From assembly GCA_030762895.1 (NCBI GenBank), contig CM061069.1, positions 7,741,438 through 7,805,437 of the forward strand: a stretch of 64,000 nt of DNA, given 5' to 3'. Made by a program: the position numbers and the translations under genes. The stretch comes from Sophora flavescens (Eukaryota > Streptophyta > Magnoliopsida > Fabales > Fabaceae). This document shows positions 36,742 through 47,439 of the stretch, in pieces (the first letter of the stretch is position 1; the number at the start of each line of letters is the position of its first letter). The notes below the pieces were generated by a model. The model worked only from the letters and a program-made list of their open reading frames with translations. It made no database searches and had not been told where the DNA came from.

Positions 36742-36951
36742 TAATTTAGTTCCAAGCTTGCCCCACATTGTTCTCCAAAAGTGAATTAGAAACTTTGTAT
36801 CTCTATCGGATACAATCATGTAGGGATCCCTTATAGTCTAACTATTTCCCTAAACAATAGATCGGCTAAATGGCATGCATCATCACTTTTGTGGCAAGGT
36901 ATAAAATGAGCTATCTCAGAAAGTCTTTCAACTGCCACAAAGATTGAGTCA
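36742..36951 (-). pseudogene. Host gypsy integrase core, middle fragment
   Basis: On the minus strand the frame continues directly from the piece at 54121-54425. It begins at the target duplication agtca (36947-36951), reads through AHFIPCHKSDDA and FREIVRL, then IVSDRDTKF with the second catalytic Asp, and ends KLGTKL where the plus-strand copia element is inserted. One in-frame stop replaces a residue after FREIVRL. Joining the order 63941-64000, 54121-54425, 36742-36951, 2151-2797 gives one integrase missing about 60 residues. That is the main argument that the window is a single nested locus. Confidence 0.8.
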
Positions 36952-38970
36952 TGAAATGGAACAAAACAACACTAGAAGGGGAGTTGAATAGTGTTTTCGA
37001 AAATCAGAGTTTGGAAGCACAAAACAAATTCATATTGGGTAAGACGCTTTATGACAGACGCCTTATTGTAAAGACTGAATTGCAACTATTCCACACACAC
37101 ACAACCAGGTTAGTTAAAACAATCAGGAAAATAAACTGAGTAAATAAGTAAGGATAGGGAAAGAGTATACTCAGATTTATCCTGGTTCACCCTCAACCTT
37201 GGGGCTACGTCCAGTCCTTGCCTTAACCAAGATTTTCCACTATAACTGATCAAGGTTACAGACGAGTATTATTTGCACACCTAGCCTCTCCAGGCTCAAC
37301 CACAAGTATTATCAACAAGTATTCTTGAGACAAGCCTCTTCAGGCTCAAAGACTAATGAGAGTGTTTTGAAGCACAGCTTCAAGGTTACAGGGAAATTCA
37401 ACCAAAAAAACACTACATAAAGTGAATGTGAATTAGGAACTTGGTGAGTTGCAAATGCTCTTCCTCAAATGAATATTTCAGAGTGTGAAGAAGATGTTTG
37501 AGAGACAAGAAATTTCAGCTTTTGATGAGTATTGATCTCTTGTGATATCAAATGAATTCTTCAGAATGATTTTTACTGTATCACTTTTTGTTTTTCTTTC
37601 ACTGTTTATACGTGTGTGTATGTCTCTATTTCTTCAGTCTTCAACTTCTTCAATTTATACTTGGCCATGAAAGATCCGTTGAGAAAATTTGAAGTTCTTG
37701 AATCTTGTTCTCCACAAAATAGCCGTTCTGACTTGCCAATAAATGCCTTGAAGAACGTTGGAGATTCCTTGTTGATTTCTGATTAGAGCTGATAAGCTTT
37801 CTGGTCTTGGGCAGCGTTCTTTCCTTATTTGTGTAACATTTAGAAAAGTTCAGATAAAGTAACTTTTCCTTTGCTTTCATAAGGAAAGTCTTTTCCTGCT
37901 GTAATCTCCTTTTGTCTTTTCTTCTTTTTCATATCTCGATTGGAGACAAAAGTATTTAATTAAACTTATTTCAAGTTTAATTAATCTTCAAGTCAAAATC
38001 TATTCTTGAAATTCAAAATGAATTTCCTTCTGGCTTTTGGAGCGCTTTCCATCAAAGTGCTTTTCTGATTCAGTTAGCACTTAGTCTTGGTTTAAGTATT
38101 ATTACTTCTGGAGTGAGATAGTTGATATCAAATAAGTCTTGATAGGTTGGTCTGACATACTGTGAATAATGTTAGAGACTCAGACGCATGTTGAGATACT
38201 CTTCAATTATGCTTTGGTCTGTAATCTTGATCCAAATCTTCTTTCATATTTCCTCAGAAGATAATGTTTGTATTCCTCGAATACCTTGATCATTACTTTG
38301 ACTGATCACTTAATGCTTCGTTGGTCTTTAGCATAGTTAGTCAAGTAAGAATAAAAAGTCTTCCAAAAGATTATGCTTGATTCTACTCTTTGTTTACTTA
38401 TGACTGAGTAAGTTCTTTTCCTTTAGCTTTCAGTTGCACAGGCAGGATAAATCCTTTCTTGATTTCAAGTAGTTCCTCAAATGTGATTTTAACTTAACTA
38501 GTTGATTGAGATTTGAAGACACGATCTTGTCTTGACTGATTGAGTCTGAGATATGAAATGTAGCTCGAGTCATTCTTCAGACGCATAATCCTGACAATCT
38601 TGAATAAAGGAGTTTGCTTCGACATTTGCTCATGATAGAATAATTCCTTTTGCTTTAGCTTTAGTGACGATGACAATCCTTGATGGTTTGCTTTGAGACT
38701 GCTACTTGATGATCTTGTTCATCTTGATACATCTGGAAGATACTGATGCTTCAGACACATTGCAATTTAGACGTTTGTATGCAATCATTTGATTCTTTCA
38801 TAATCTTTTGTTGACTTGTCCTTCTATGCTATAAAGATTTGGCTACACAACTCAAGTAGATGGTTAGAAATATTTATATGGTTCAATGTAAAATCAATTA
38901 AATAATGTTTGAGTTCATCAAAACACACAAGGGCCACAGGAGTGTGAGTCAGACGCATTATGACTTAACA
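36952..38970 (-). repeat. 3' LTR of SIRE-like copia element, right copy
   Basis: About 2019 bp, minus-strand TGTTAAGTCA at 38970 to CATTTCA at 36952. The 5' LTR without its insertion is about 2.06 kb, with clear divergence between the two. Confidence 0.85.
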
Positions 38971-39618
38971 TTCTCCCCCTTTTTGATGATGACAAACATT
39001 CCATAAGATTTTATATTGAACTAGCAAATGTAACAGATAAGATATTATCAAAATACTTCAAGTTACAGATAGTTTAGAGACTCCCCCTAACATATGCTCT
39101 ATTTGAAATAACGAACTATTTGAAACATTGAAGAGCATTATTCTATTTGCTTTAAATTACTCATGCAACTTCATCTTATTTTACCTAGCTCTCTTATTTT
39201 ATTTAAAATCTTATCTTATGTTATTTCTCCCCCTTTTGGAATTATAAAAAATGAAAGTACTTTGGTACTTTTGCGGAGGCATTTAGCCAGAAAACATACA
39301 AGCAATCACTCATAGATAAGATAAGCATCGAAAAGATAGACAAAAGTGAGTCCAACAGTAGGCTCAATTAAAACTTTGTCCAAGGCAGAGACAGATATAA
39401 CCACACAAAAAAAAAGAGCCCTCAAGATGGCTCAATAGATAAAACATAGATTCAGAAAAAAAAAACATTAGGTAAAAAGATCATCATTGAAGGACAAATT
39501 AATTCATTTTCTCAAGCAGTTTGTGTAGGAGCGTCACGACTTGCTTCATCTCTTGATGAATTCCTTGAAGTTCAGCTCTTGCTACAGGGTCACTGACCAT
39601 TGCAGGATTTTGTTCAGC
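38971..39618 (-). other. Non-coding 3' region with polypurine tract of copia element
   Basis: Minus-strand AAAAAGGGGGAGAA next to the LTR (38971-38984), then about 630 bp with A-rich runs and no convincing frame. Confidence 0.6.
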
Positions 39619-41942
39619 TTATGGTTCTGCTTGCTGATCAATCAAAGGAATCGTCACTTCCATAGGTAACATTGGAACATAAGGATCGAGAGAGATTTCA
39701 GGGCCATCATCAGTTTGCATTGCCTCATGGTAATTGCTATACCATGGCAGAAGTAAAACATTTGAAAGGGTTTCAATCAATGCAGTTGGGGTAGTCAGGG
39801 ACACTAAACTTGTTTCAGAAACTTTAGAAGGCAAAGCTTCTTCTACTAAGGCTTTAAAAGATTCAATCTTTATTCCATTAAACGGAGAGGAGTTTGTTGC
39901 AAGAGAATTAATCAAGGATGGAGAAGACAGAAGGATAGAGTTTCTTGAAATTTGAAAAGAATTAATTAGAGAGCATATGGAGTAATGCATAGAGGTTAGA
40001 TAGGTGAACTGAGATAAGAGGGGTAGGCTTACTGATTCATAGTGTTCAAAAAGAGGAGTTTTCCACCACAGACTTAGCCTTTCAACCAAAAATGGGGTGA
40101 TCATAGTAGAGGACAAACTTTATGTTGATCTTTGAACAAGGAGAGGTTCTTTTTCATCTTCGTAGATTATGGAATCTACTAGCCAATTAATCAGAAATCT
40201 TGGTCCAGCACAGCACAGAAAGAAGGTATTTTGAAAGAAATAGATGCTTGGTTCATGAAAGATCAGAAAGAGATAACTTTTGTACCAAGGGTACAAAGGC
40301 AGGGGTTTTGAGGGTCCTACATACCTATAGTGTTGCAATGCAACAAGGGTAGTTTTTCCAGACAGAGTTGGTGTCTTCCATTTTTGATATTCAGTCAGCC
40401 CTGATCCTGATGCCTCAGCATCCCATTGACCTTTTTCATCTTCAAGATACACAGTAACATCCCTGGGAGTACAAATCCTCTTTTTAATCTTCCTTTTTAG
40501 ATCCTTCCTCTGAGCTTTATCTAGAAGGAATCTTGGGATAGGGACATAGGTGTCATTTGCAATGAACTTCCTTGCCTTGACAGGTTTCTTCAAAGCTTCT
40601 AGAGCTTAAGGGCTTCTAAATCTCTTTCAGATAGTTCACCAATTGTCTTTACAGGTTTTGGTGAAGTATCTTGAGATGGTCTATATCTAATGCACCGGTC
40701 ATTCTTGTATTTTCCCCAAATTTTCTCAAATTCCAACAGTCTTCTTTTTCTTTCTTCCTAAGATTCTTCAACCAATCTTTGTTCCCTTTTTTCTTGATGT
40801 ACTTCTTCTTGTTATTGATTTTCTTCTTGAACAAACAATCCATCTTCCTCATTTATAGGTTCACTGATTTTTATACCTTTGCTTAGTCTTTCTTCTTTAT
40901 TTCCAATACTTTCTCCTTTTCTTTTTCTAGACAATATTTTCTTCTTATTGAAACAATCAGATATACCAGCTACTAGTTCAGATACTACATCAGTTACTGA
41001 AGTTCTATCTAACCTTGGTTTCTTCAGTTTTCTTTCTTTCTTCTTTTTCTTAGACACATAAACTTCTTTGACTTTTCTTTTCAAAATAGAACTTAAGGGT
41101 TTATCATCATCTGAGTCATTAGAGACTCTTCCGGGGGTTTCTTCAATAACAGGGTTTCCAGCAACAACAAAATCATATCCATATTCATTTTTATTTTCCA
41201 ACTCTATAAGGGATTGCACTTAAATAACATGTATCTGATTCCAAACTTCAGAAGTTAAAGCAGTTCCCTTATTTCTTAACAGTCTTGTTAAAAGCATAGC
41301 ACATGGATAACAAGTCTTTCCACTTGCCCTCTTAATCATGTGGTTGAAAATAAGATCACTTATATCAACTTGTCTAAAAATGAGAAGTCAAAATAAAGCA
41401 TTTTTATCAACCTTAGACACAACATTCAGAGAGCCTTTCCTAGGGGTTACACACCTAGTCAATATGACATGTAAAAGCCTAGCGTTTGGAAGGAGATAAC
41501 GAACAAAATTACTTTCAAAGACCTTTTCTCCAAACAAGGTGATATTAACTTCTTCCTTGTCTTCAAATTGTTCCCAATCGTCTGACATTCCTATTCCTTC
41601 TTGAGCACATCCAGTTGCTCGAACTATCTCATGGATGTCAAACCGGTGCCTTACTGCATTTACGTTTCCCGCTATGCTAAACAGTTGTGCATGCCTTGAA
41701 GATAGAGGGGATAAACGTCCTGCATCATAGCTTTTCCAAAACTCTTTAACAACATGGGGATAAACGTTTTCCCTTATAGTGAAGAAGTTCATCCATCCTG
41801 CGATCTCAAATTCAGGCAAAACATCTAACCCAGCCGCTTTGATTTCTTCAAATTTGACAGCATGTTCTATCAGTATTCTTATGGCTTTTGCTTCTTCCAT
41901 ATTGGGGAAGATAGAGGGGTTTGTTGATCTTCCTGAAGCCAT
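39619..41942 (-). pseudogene. Envelope-like / putative plant transposon protein region of copia element
   Basis: The clearest part is a 184-residue frame from ATG 41942 to 41388, starting MASGRSTNPSIFPNM, with GWMNFF, VVKEFWKSY, DDWEQFEDKEEVN and YLLPNARLLHVILTRC. It resembles the plant transposon protein family often annotated as envelope-like in legume copia elements. After a stop the same frame continues (VDISDLIFNHMIKRA) into an acidic then Lys-rich segment (40812-41219, KKKKKERKLKK), then degenerate pieces at 40120-40593 and 39619-40116. No signal peptide or clear membrane anchor is visible, so I infer no viral entry role; the name is historical. It lies 3' of gag with pol missing. Confidence 0.6.
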
Positions 41943-42270
41943 TGTTGTAGATGGTAGAAGGTGAAAAGAGATTAGGGCAGAAGGAGAACAAAAGGTTGAA
42001 ACTTTTGAGAGAGAGAAACTAGCCGAAGGGAATGAAACGTTTCCTCGTTAACTACCACTTTAATTGCCTGAGAGAATTTTTGAATTAATTATGTCTTTCT
42101 CAGTCTTTAAAGAGGGCCCACATCATTTCAGACGGGTCCTAAACTAACAGACGCATTAAACAAACAATCACACAATAACAAATAAGATTAAAAATATTTC
42201 TTAAATACTTACTTGTAAGTGATTTGTCAAAAATCACTAACCTCATGTATTCTCTTCCTTTACTCTTTAC
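41943..42270. other. Gap between gag and envelope-like region; pol absent
   Basis: A 328-bp non-coding stretch. An autonomous copia element would carry over 3 kb of pol here. I see no RT, integrase or protease residue pattern and no obvious repeat marking a deletion. Confidence 0.6.
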
Positions 42271-43608
42271 TCAACTTGGAGGCTTTGAAATATATACTCT
42301 TTTGAAACTGTGAGTAGTAAGAATCCATTTTCCAATTTCTATCAAAGGTATCTTCTTTGATCTATTCAATAAGTCTGGAAGAGGGATTATAAGATGTTTT
42401 GGTACCCGGACCTTTTTGGGTCCACTTTTATTAGGTGTTTAAGTCTGTGAAGACTTGACTTTTCTCTTATGAAAGCACTTGGACGTAATATGTCCAGATT
42501 TACCACAAAAAGTTCATGATATATTAAAACAAGGTTTAATAGGAATTTTTACATTATCTGAGAGTTTATCAAATTCTTTATCATTATTCTCTTCAATATA
42601 ACCAGTACCAGTTTTGTCAAAACTAGATCTTCGACTTCCTAGAAGTTTCATTAGATTATTCTTGCCATTAACAAATATACCAAGATCATTAGTGATCTCT
42701 TCAACCTTCTGTTGAAGTTTGACAACTTCTTCAGATGGTGGTGTTTTAGTAATGATCTCAACTTTAAGCATTTCTGCCTTGAGTTTTCTATTTTCTAAGA
42801 TTAGTTCATCAACCTTAAGATTTTTCTATTCATGCTCCTTAGTAAGCTTCACATACTTGTTCTTAAGTTATTTGAACTTATCAAGAATAGAGTTGGATTA
42901 ACTGAGAAGTTCATGATAGGCATCTTGTAAATCCTAAAATTCAGAATTTACCTCATTTTCTGAGTTAGTGTCTCCAAGTAGACATTTGAACTCTTCATCT
43001 GATTCTTTGTCCAGATCCTCCCAAGTGATCATCTTTTTGAGAGGTGGCATTCTATCACCTGCTGTTCTGATAACTGCTTTCTTAGCTCTTATTTTATTAC
43101 AAAATTTTCTCATATTTCTGGTTGCTTTAGAGACTTCTTCATCTACATCATTATTTTGATAAAGTTGCTCCTTTGAAATACTAGTTGATGGAAGTTTATC
43201 AGCATTGTTGACAGATGTTTCTTCAGATGTTTCCTTGACAACAACATCTTCATCATACAGTTCTTCAAGTCTGATCCATATATCTTATGCAGTTTCACAG
43301 CTGCTTATTTTATCATATCCAAACCTGCTAAGAGAACATACAAGAAGATATTTTGCTTTTGCATTAAGCTGCACCATACTTTTTTGTTCTGAAGTACATC
43401 TGCTTCTTGGAACAATATTTCCATTTTCATCATTTGGACGGTAATGACCTTGAGATATGATCTCCCATGGATCTAGATCACTTGACTATATGAACATCCT
43501 CATCTTACTCTTCCAGTACTTATAGTCTTTTCCACTAAACATGGGTTGTTTACTCAGATATGTACCCTGATTGTACATACTGTTGCTTGAGGCTGCTTCA
43601 CTTGCCAT
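42271..43608 (-). pseudogene. Copia gag (SIRE-like), with stops
   Basis: Starts MASEAASSN at ATG 43608. The N-terminal motif FSGKDYKYWKSKM is typical of copia gag proteins of the SIRE/Maximus group, followed by SSDLDPWEII. The middle is charged and probably coiled (MPPLKKMITWEDLDKESDEE at about 43010). A zinc-knuckle-like segment TFCGKSGHITSKC lies at about 42465-42515, preceded by PCFN, so a CX2C pair is partly lost. The tail contains VPKHLIIPLPDLLNRSKK and ends at 42271. At least four in-frame stops and some frameshifts show decay. It encoded the nucleocapsid of the copia particle. Confidence 0.7.
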
Positions 43609-43910
43609 TCTTCAGAATCTTTTCCTCTACAATGTGAGGTGCTTGATAAGCCTCTGGCTTATCTAGTTTTATGACTAGATGAACTAGGGTTTATGTGCCA
43701 ATTAGTCGAGTTCACTCTCGTTTTCGCCCAAATTTTGGCTTGTTTTGTTCCTAAGTTGGACTTTGACTCGTTTTGCGTCTTTTGTGTAGTTTTTAGCTTA
43801 TTTTGGATAGAATTATGCTTTTGGTTGCTTTTTGTGCTTTCAGGTCAATAAGTGAAGCTCCGGGAGTCAAGGAAAGCCAAGAAATAGTGGAGATTGCAAT
43901 TCTGGAGACA

Positions 43911-44209
43911 CTCGCCCCGCGAGTGTATTCTCGCCTCGCGAGACTGAAGGTCAACAAAGCAGCAAAAGTCATCATTTCTGGATCGCCACGCGAAAATCTT
44001 ATCGCCCCGCGAGAGACAGCTCGCCTCGCGAGAGAATGAAGACTTGGAAGTCAGAGACCATCACGGCCTAGCCGTGATGAAGGTCACGGCTGTGACAGAT
44101 TGAGGTTTGAAGACTCGCCCCACGAATACAAGCTCGCCTCGCGAAATTCCAAAATTTGAAGCACGCCAATACTAAATTTCGCGTCGCGAGAGTAAGCTCG
44201 CCCCGCGAG
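43911..44209 (+). promoter_or_regulatory. Array of nine 13-bp CG-rich units in pairs, upstream of TATA box
   Basis: Units close to CTCGCCTCGCGAG at 43911-43923, 43930-43942, 43982-43994, 44001-44013, 44020-44032, 44114-44126, 44133-44145, 44178-44190 and 44197-44209. Within each group the spacer is exactly 6 bp and has no constant sequence (tgtatt, aatctt, agacag, tacaag, agtaag), giving a 19-bp period. Between the third and fourth groups lies a different palindromic pair built on CACGGC/GCCGTG (about 44056-44097). The last unit ends 20 bp before the TATA-like box. Inferred to be a binding array for a transcription factor or silencing factor; no family can be named from sequence alone. Confidence 0.7.
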
Positions 44210-44229
44210 CGGGCGAGAAACAGAATCCT

Positions 44230-44237
44230 TATTTAAA
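44230..44237 (+). promoter_or_regulatory. TATA-like box of subfamily 1 LTR
   Basis: TATTTAAA 20 bp after the last 13-mer unit, at the place expected for the U3 promoter. The same box is present in the other LTR at about 48026. Confidence 0.55.
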
Positions 44238-45095
44238 GGCTGTTTCAGATCAGAATTAGATATCAAGTTGTTAGCCACTGTTTAGATCAGAATAGGAGTG
44301 TGAATCCTTGTTTCTGGAGCTGCGTCTCCCTTCTCTTTTCTTTTCTTCTTTTAGTTTATTATTATGGAGATTATTGCCGATTGTTTGTGCGTCGTCACGG
44401 GCATGAGGAACTAATCCCCTCGTCCGAGGGATCAATGAAGCCACCCATGGCGGTGTAGTGTTCTTGTGATGTATGTTTTTCTCCCCTTATCTTATGAATG
44501 TTTTCCAATTCTGTTTTCATTGCGTTGATCATATGTGTTGCGTGATTAACTAGTTAACGTGTTTGAGGCCGAACGGCGAGTCGCGTTTTAGAACTTGAAT
44601 TGGAATCATTAATTGAATAATGAGCACGACCGTGGATTTATTTGATTAGTGCAACCATATAGGGAACAAGGTTTAATAGAATCCGAGATTAGGATTATGA
44701 GACCTAGTAAGTAATTAATCCAATCGTCGAATACGTCCTATTGAGCACGACAGTGGATATAGGAGAATTTGGGGGTCCCGGTTGACATTATAATTGAACT
44801 TAGGGAGGAAATACATCATCACTTGGGTACTATACATGATTGGGTAGGTGGATTTGAGACCTTGGATATTTTAATTTCTGATTTTAAAACCCTAGTTTTA
44901 TTTGATTCCTTATTCGAATTGCGATATCAATCTCTCTCTCTCAACCACTTTCCTCACTTGACCAAACGTATCGGATTTCCCGCGATTAGTCGAATTGGTA
45001 GCCCAATCCCTGAGTTCGACCTCGGTAATTACTTACCGTGTTTCTTTTATTACTTACGACGACCCGGTACACTTGCCGGTGTCACAACAAGTTTT

Positions 45096-45113
45096 TGGCG
45101 CCGTTGCCGGGGA
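45096..45113 (+). promoter_or_regulatory. Primer binding site, tRNA-Asp type
   Basis: TGGCGCCGTTGCCGGGGA six bases after the LTR end. Same primer type as Athila elements. Confidence 0.9.
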
Positions 45114-45281
45114 TTGGCACAACCAAATTTTCTAATTCTTAGGGTAGTTTGATTATTTGGTTAAGTTATTTTTATTTTTATTTTTATTTTTAATTTCTAT
45201 TATTATTCTCTATTTCTTGATCCCACTTGGTCTTGGCCCTGTTTTGTATGCGAGGTACCCTTTCAAGGTGGATTGCAAATC

Positions 45282-46064
45282 ATGGAGACTATTTATTTTC
45301 TAGCCTTGGACGGTGTTACAAAATATGACTTTGGGCCTAATATAACCCTGGGAGATCACTGGCGCTGGGGACGTAATTGCCCTCATGCACAAGCTTATAG
45401 TGTAATCATGATGCATGAGGAGGAATGGGAATGGAATGAGCAAACACCATTGAAAGCTGCTCTAGAACAATATTCCCAGGAGCTATCCTCCTCTGAGGCC
45501 AAGGCAAGAGCCAACTGTGACAGTATCGAAACTGTGATGCAGAATTTCAAAACGCAAGTCGAGGAGATTTGCAAGCAGTTAGTACAAGAGTCACATGAAG
45601 CCCAATTTGAAGAAAATCTGGTTTTGGGGATGGATCGAAATGAAGACGAAGTGGTAGTGGATTCCACCCTGCTTGCCAAGCAACCGAAAATTTCTGCATT
45701 GGATAACTATGTTGGTTTACATGCATGTGTGGACATGGGTAAGTTAGACCCTCCCACTCGTCTGGCACACTTCCTCGAGAAAACACCATTTGACCCGAGA
45801 GGAAGAGAATTCATAATTACAAAGGTCAATGGAGTTTTCACACACTGGCTGGGTGGAGTTGATGATAAAGTCATATTGCTGCTACAATCTCCACTCCAAG
45901 TACCATTTGATCCGGGTGGAGAATCTCACATAATGAGCATCTCTTGGCCTCTGTACCACAGACTATGGGATCCAGGTGGATGCTTCTTAATAAGTCAGGC
46001 TCAGGACGTTAAACAAGCGCTACTTGGGAGGCAACCCAAGTTAGGTATCCCTCTCTTCTCCTAA
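45282..46064 (+). CDS. 260-residue protein of unknown function (three DPxG motifs) in non-autonomous element
   Basis: The only intact frame of this element, from ATG 45282 (METIYF) to a stop at 46062-46064. The open frame and its similarity to subfamily 2 also extend upstream (EVPFQGGLQ), but without an ATG. Visible features: HWRWGRNCPHAQA near residue 30; an acidic, Trp-rich EEEWEWNE near 50; a helical, probably coiled region to about residue 110 (EAKARANCDSIET...EEICKQLVQE); a conserved YVGLHACVDMGKL; then three Pro/Asp/Gly motifs, PFDPRG, PFDPGG and LWDPGG. No signal peptide, membrane segment, zinc finger or catalytic motif is apparent. The homologue in subfamily 2 is about 75% identical in the last 166 residues but has two stops. 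It does not resemble the gag of the Athila-like neighbour at 56023. It may be a minor RNA- or particle-binding product, or a chance survivor of a conserved cis region. Confidence 0.5.
   Translation: METIYFLALDGVTKYDFGPNITLGDHWRWGRNCPHAQAYSVIMMHEEEWEWNEQTPLKAALEQYSQELSSSEAKARANCDSIETVMQNFKTQVEEICKQLVQESHEAQFEENLVLGMDRNEDEVVVDSTLLAKQPKISALDNYVGLHACVDMGKLDPPTRLAHFLEKTPFDPRGREFIITKVNGVFTHWLGGVDDKVILLLQSPLQVPFDPGGESHIMSISWPLYHRLWDPGGCFLISQAQDVKQALLGRQPKLGIPLFS
46023..46040 (+). promoter_or_regulatory. Conserved hairpin CTTGGG...CCCAAG
   Basis: CTTGGGAGGCAACCCAAG forms a 6-bp stem with a 6-base loop. A version with TTGGG/CCCAA occurs in subfamily 2 (9972-9989). From memory, this motif is common downstream of pol in plant Athila-type elements. 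Here it overlaps the last codons of the reading frame, suggesting that at least part of that region is conserved as RNA. Confidence 0.5.
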
Positions 46065-47439
46065 CTTTTGTTTTGTTTTGTTTTTGTTTTTATTTTTTTT
46101 TGTCACTCTTGAATAATTTGAGAAGATCAAGAGTTTGTGTATGAATGTCGTGTCGGCAAGCTTGTTGGATTTTAATTGAATTTAGCATAGATTGATTGCA
46201 TGAATTATTTTGATCATTGATGATTTCCCCCTAGGTTCTGAAAGTAGAAAAGTTGATCCCCACTTAAAAATTGAAAATTGAACTTTGAGATTTATTATGA
46301 TTGCTTGATTTATGATAAGTTTGGGGTGAGGGGGTGCACACACTAGGAATTGTATCTCGGTCAAACAATTTGCAAAATGTCCAGGTGAGGATTTGAGCCT
46401 CCAACTCTGTTTTTGATTGTGTGAATCACTTTTAAGTTGCACTTTCCCGGATTTGCTTGAATCTCTTCATGGTTTGCATGTTTATGTGTTGCATCAAATG
46501 ATTTAGGCAATTTTCTTTGAATTAACTACTTGGCCATAAATTGAACCAACCTTGATGAATGATCCCTAGTTAGCCACATTGAGCCTTGAAGCCTATTGTT
46601 CTTGATGACCCTACATTACAAGCCATTAACTCAGAAAAACCATGATTTTCCCCTATCCTAGGATTTAGGAGAGTATGGAATTTTAGCTTTGTGAGTGTTG
46701 TTGTGGAACTAAGTTTGGGGTGGCTACAAGTTCATGAATCATAGTTGAGAAAAAGAAAAACGGAAGTAAGGGCCAAAGGCTTGAAAAAAAAAACAGAGTG
46801 ATGAAAAGCATTGAATATATGCCAAAAAAGGTAAAGAAAAATAAATATAAAAAGGAAGAGGTGTGTAGCCACCAAATGCAAGGAAGAGAATAATATGAGA
46901 GTGAATTCAATTGTTGTGATATTAGTTTCATGCTCTCATTGATCCTAGGGACTTAGCCTCTATCCTTTGAATATCCTACCCTTAGCCAGGCCCCATTACA
47001 ACCTTTGAAAGACCTATTGATGTTGCATGCATGTTTTCGTGGGAACCATTTTTGAGATGAAAATTAAATTCATGGGAAGTGCTCTTAGAATGTGAAAGTG
47101 AGTGAAAAGTTGATAACCAAGACAAATTTGAGCGAATGAGTGAAATTTTACATACCCTTGTGAGGAAGGCAGTTGTTTGAAATTGGTGATCTTCCTTTGT
47201 GTGAATCTTTGATCCTCAACTTAGAGTAATGATGGTAGGAATGATAAGTTCTCAATGGTTTAAAGTAAATGAATGTGGGGATTACGTTAATGTAGGGGGG
47301 GAGATCATTGGAGAAAAACTGTTTTGATTGCATTAAATTTGTGCGAAATCGATTGATTCCTTTAGGCTTGCCAAGTCTTGAGTCGTTTTTGAGTTTTAAG
47401 CTTGCTTGGGGACAAGCAAGGTTTAAGTTTGGGGTGTTT
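46065..47439 (+). other. Non-coding internal region of subfamily 1 element
   Basis: About 1.4 kb without a credible frame, but clearly homologous in segments to the subfamily 2 internal region on the other strand (for example the stretches around ttgaccgagatacaattcc and gggatattcaaaggat). An A-rich block lies at about 46745-46860. It ends with a polypurine-type tract at about 47423-47439. Confidence 0.6.

Larger units (their letters stand above)
43644..45089 (+). repeat. 5' LTR of subfamily 1 element
   Basis: Begins with a perfect 8-bp stem, 3-bp loop hairpin (GATAAGCC-TCT-GGCTTATC) right after the first T. U3 carries the 13-mer array (43911-44209), TATA-like box at 44230-44237, and a segment shared with subfamily 2 (gaggaactaatcccctc). 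Ends GTCACAACA. The 127-codon open frame at 44769-45152 lies mostly in this LTR and runs past its end into the primer site; it is not supported as a gene. Confidence 0.85.

Noticed and set aside
39619..41942. Functional retroviral envelope gene
   Set aside because: No signal peptide, cleavage site or membrane anchor is visible, and the region has many stops. The name envelope-like is kept only by convention.
43911..44209. CRISPR-like array
   Set aside because: Units are 13 bp with 6-bp spacers, unevenly grouped, in plant LTRs. No CRISPR repeat length, leader or cas gene is present.
44769..45152. 127-codon open frame, repeated at 20976-21359
   Set aside because: It lies mostly within the LTR and runs on through the primer binding site. 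It has no recognisable domain and is broken in the partner LTR by a few changes.
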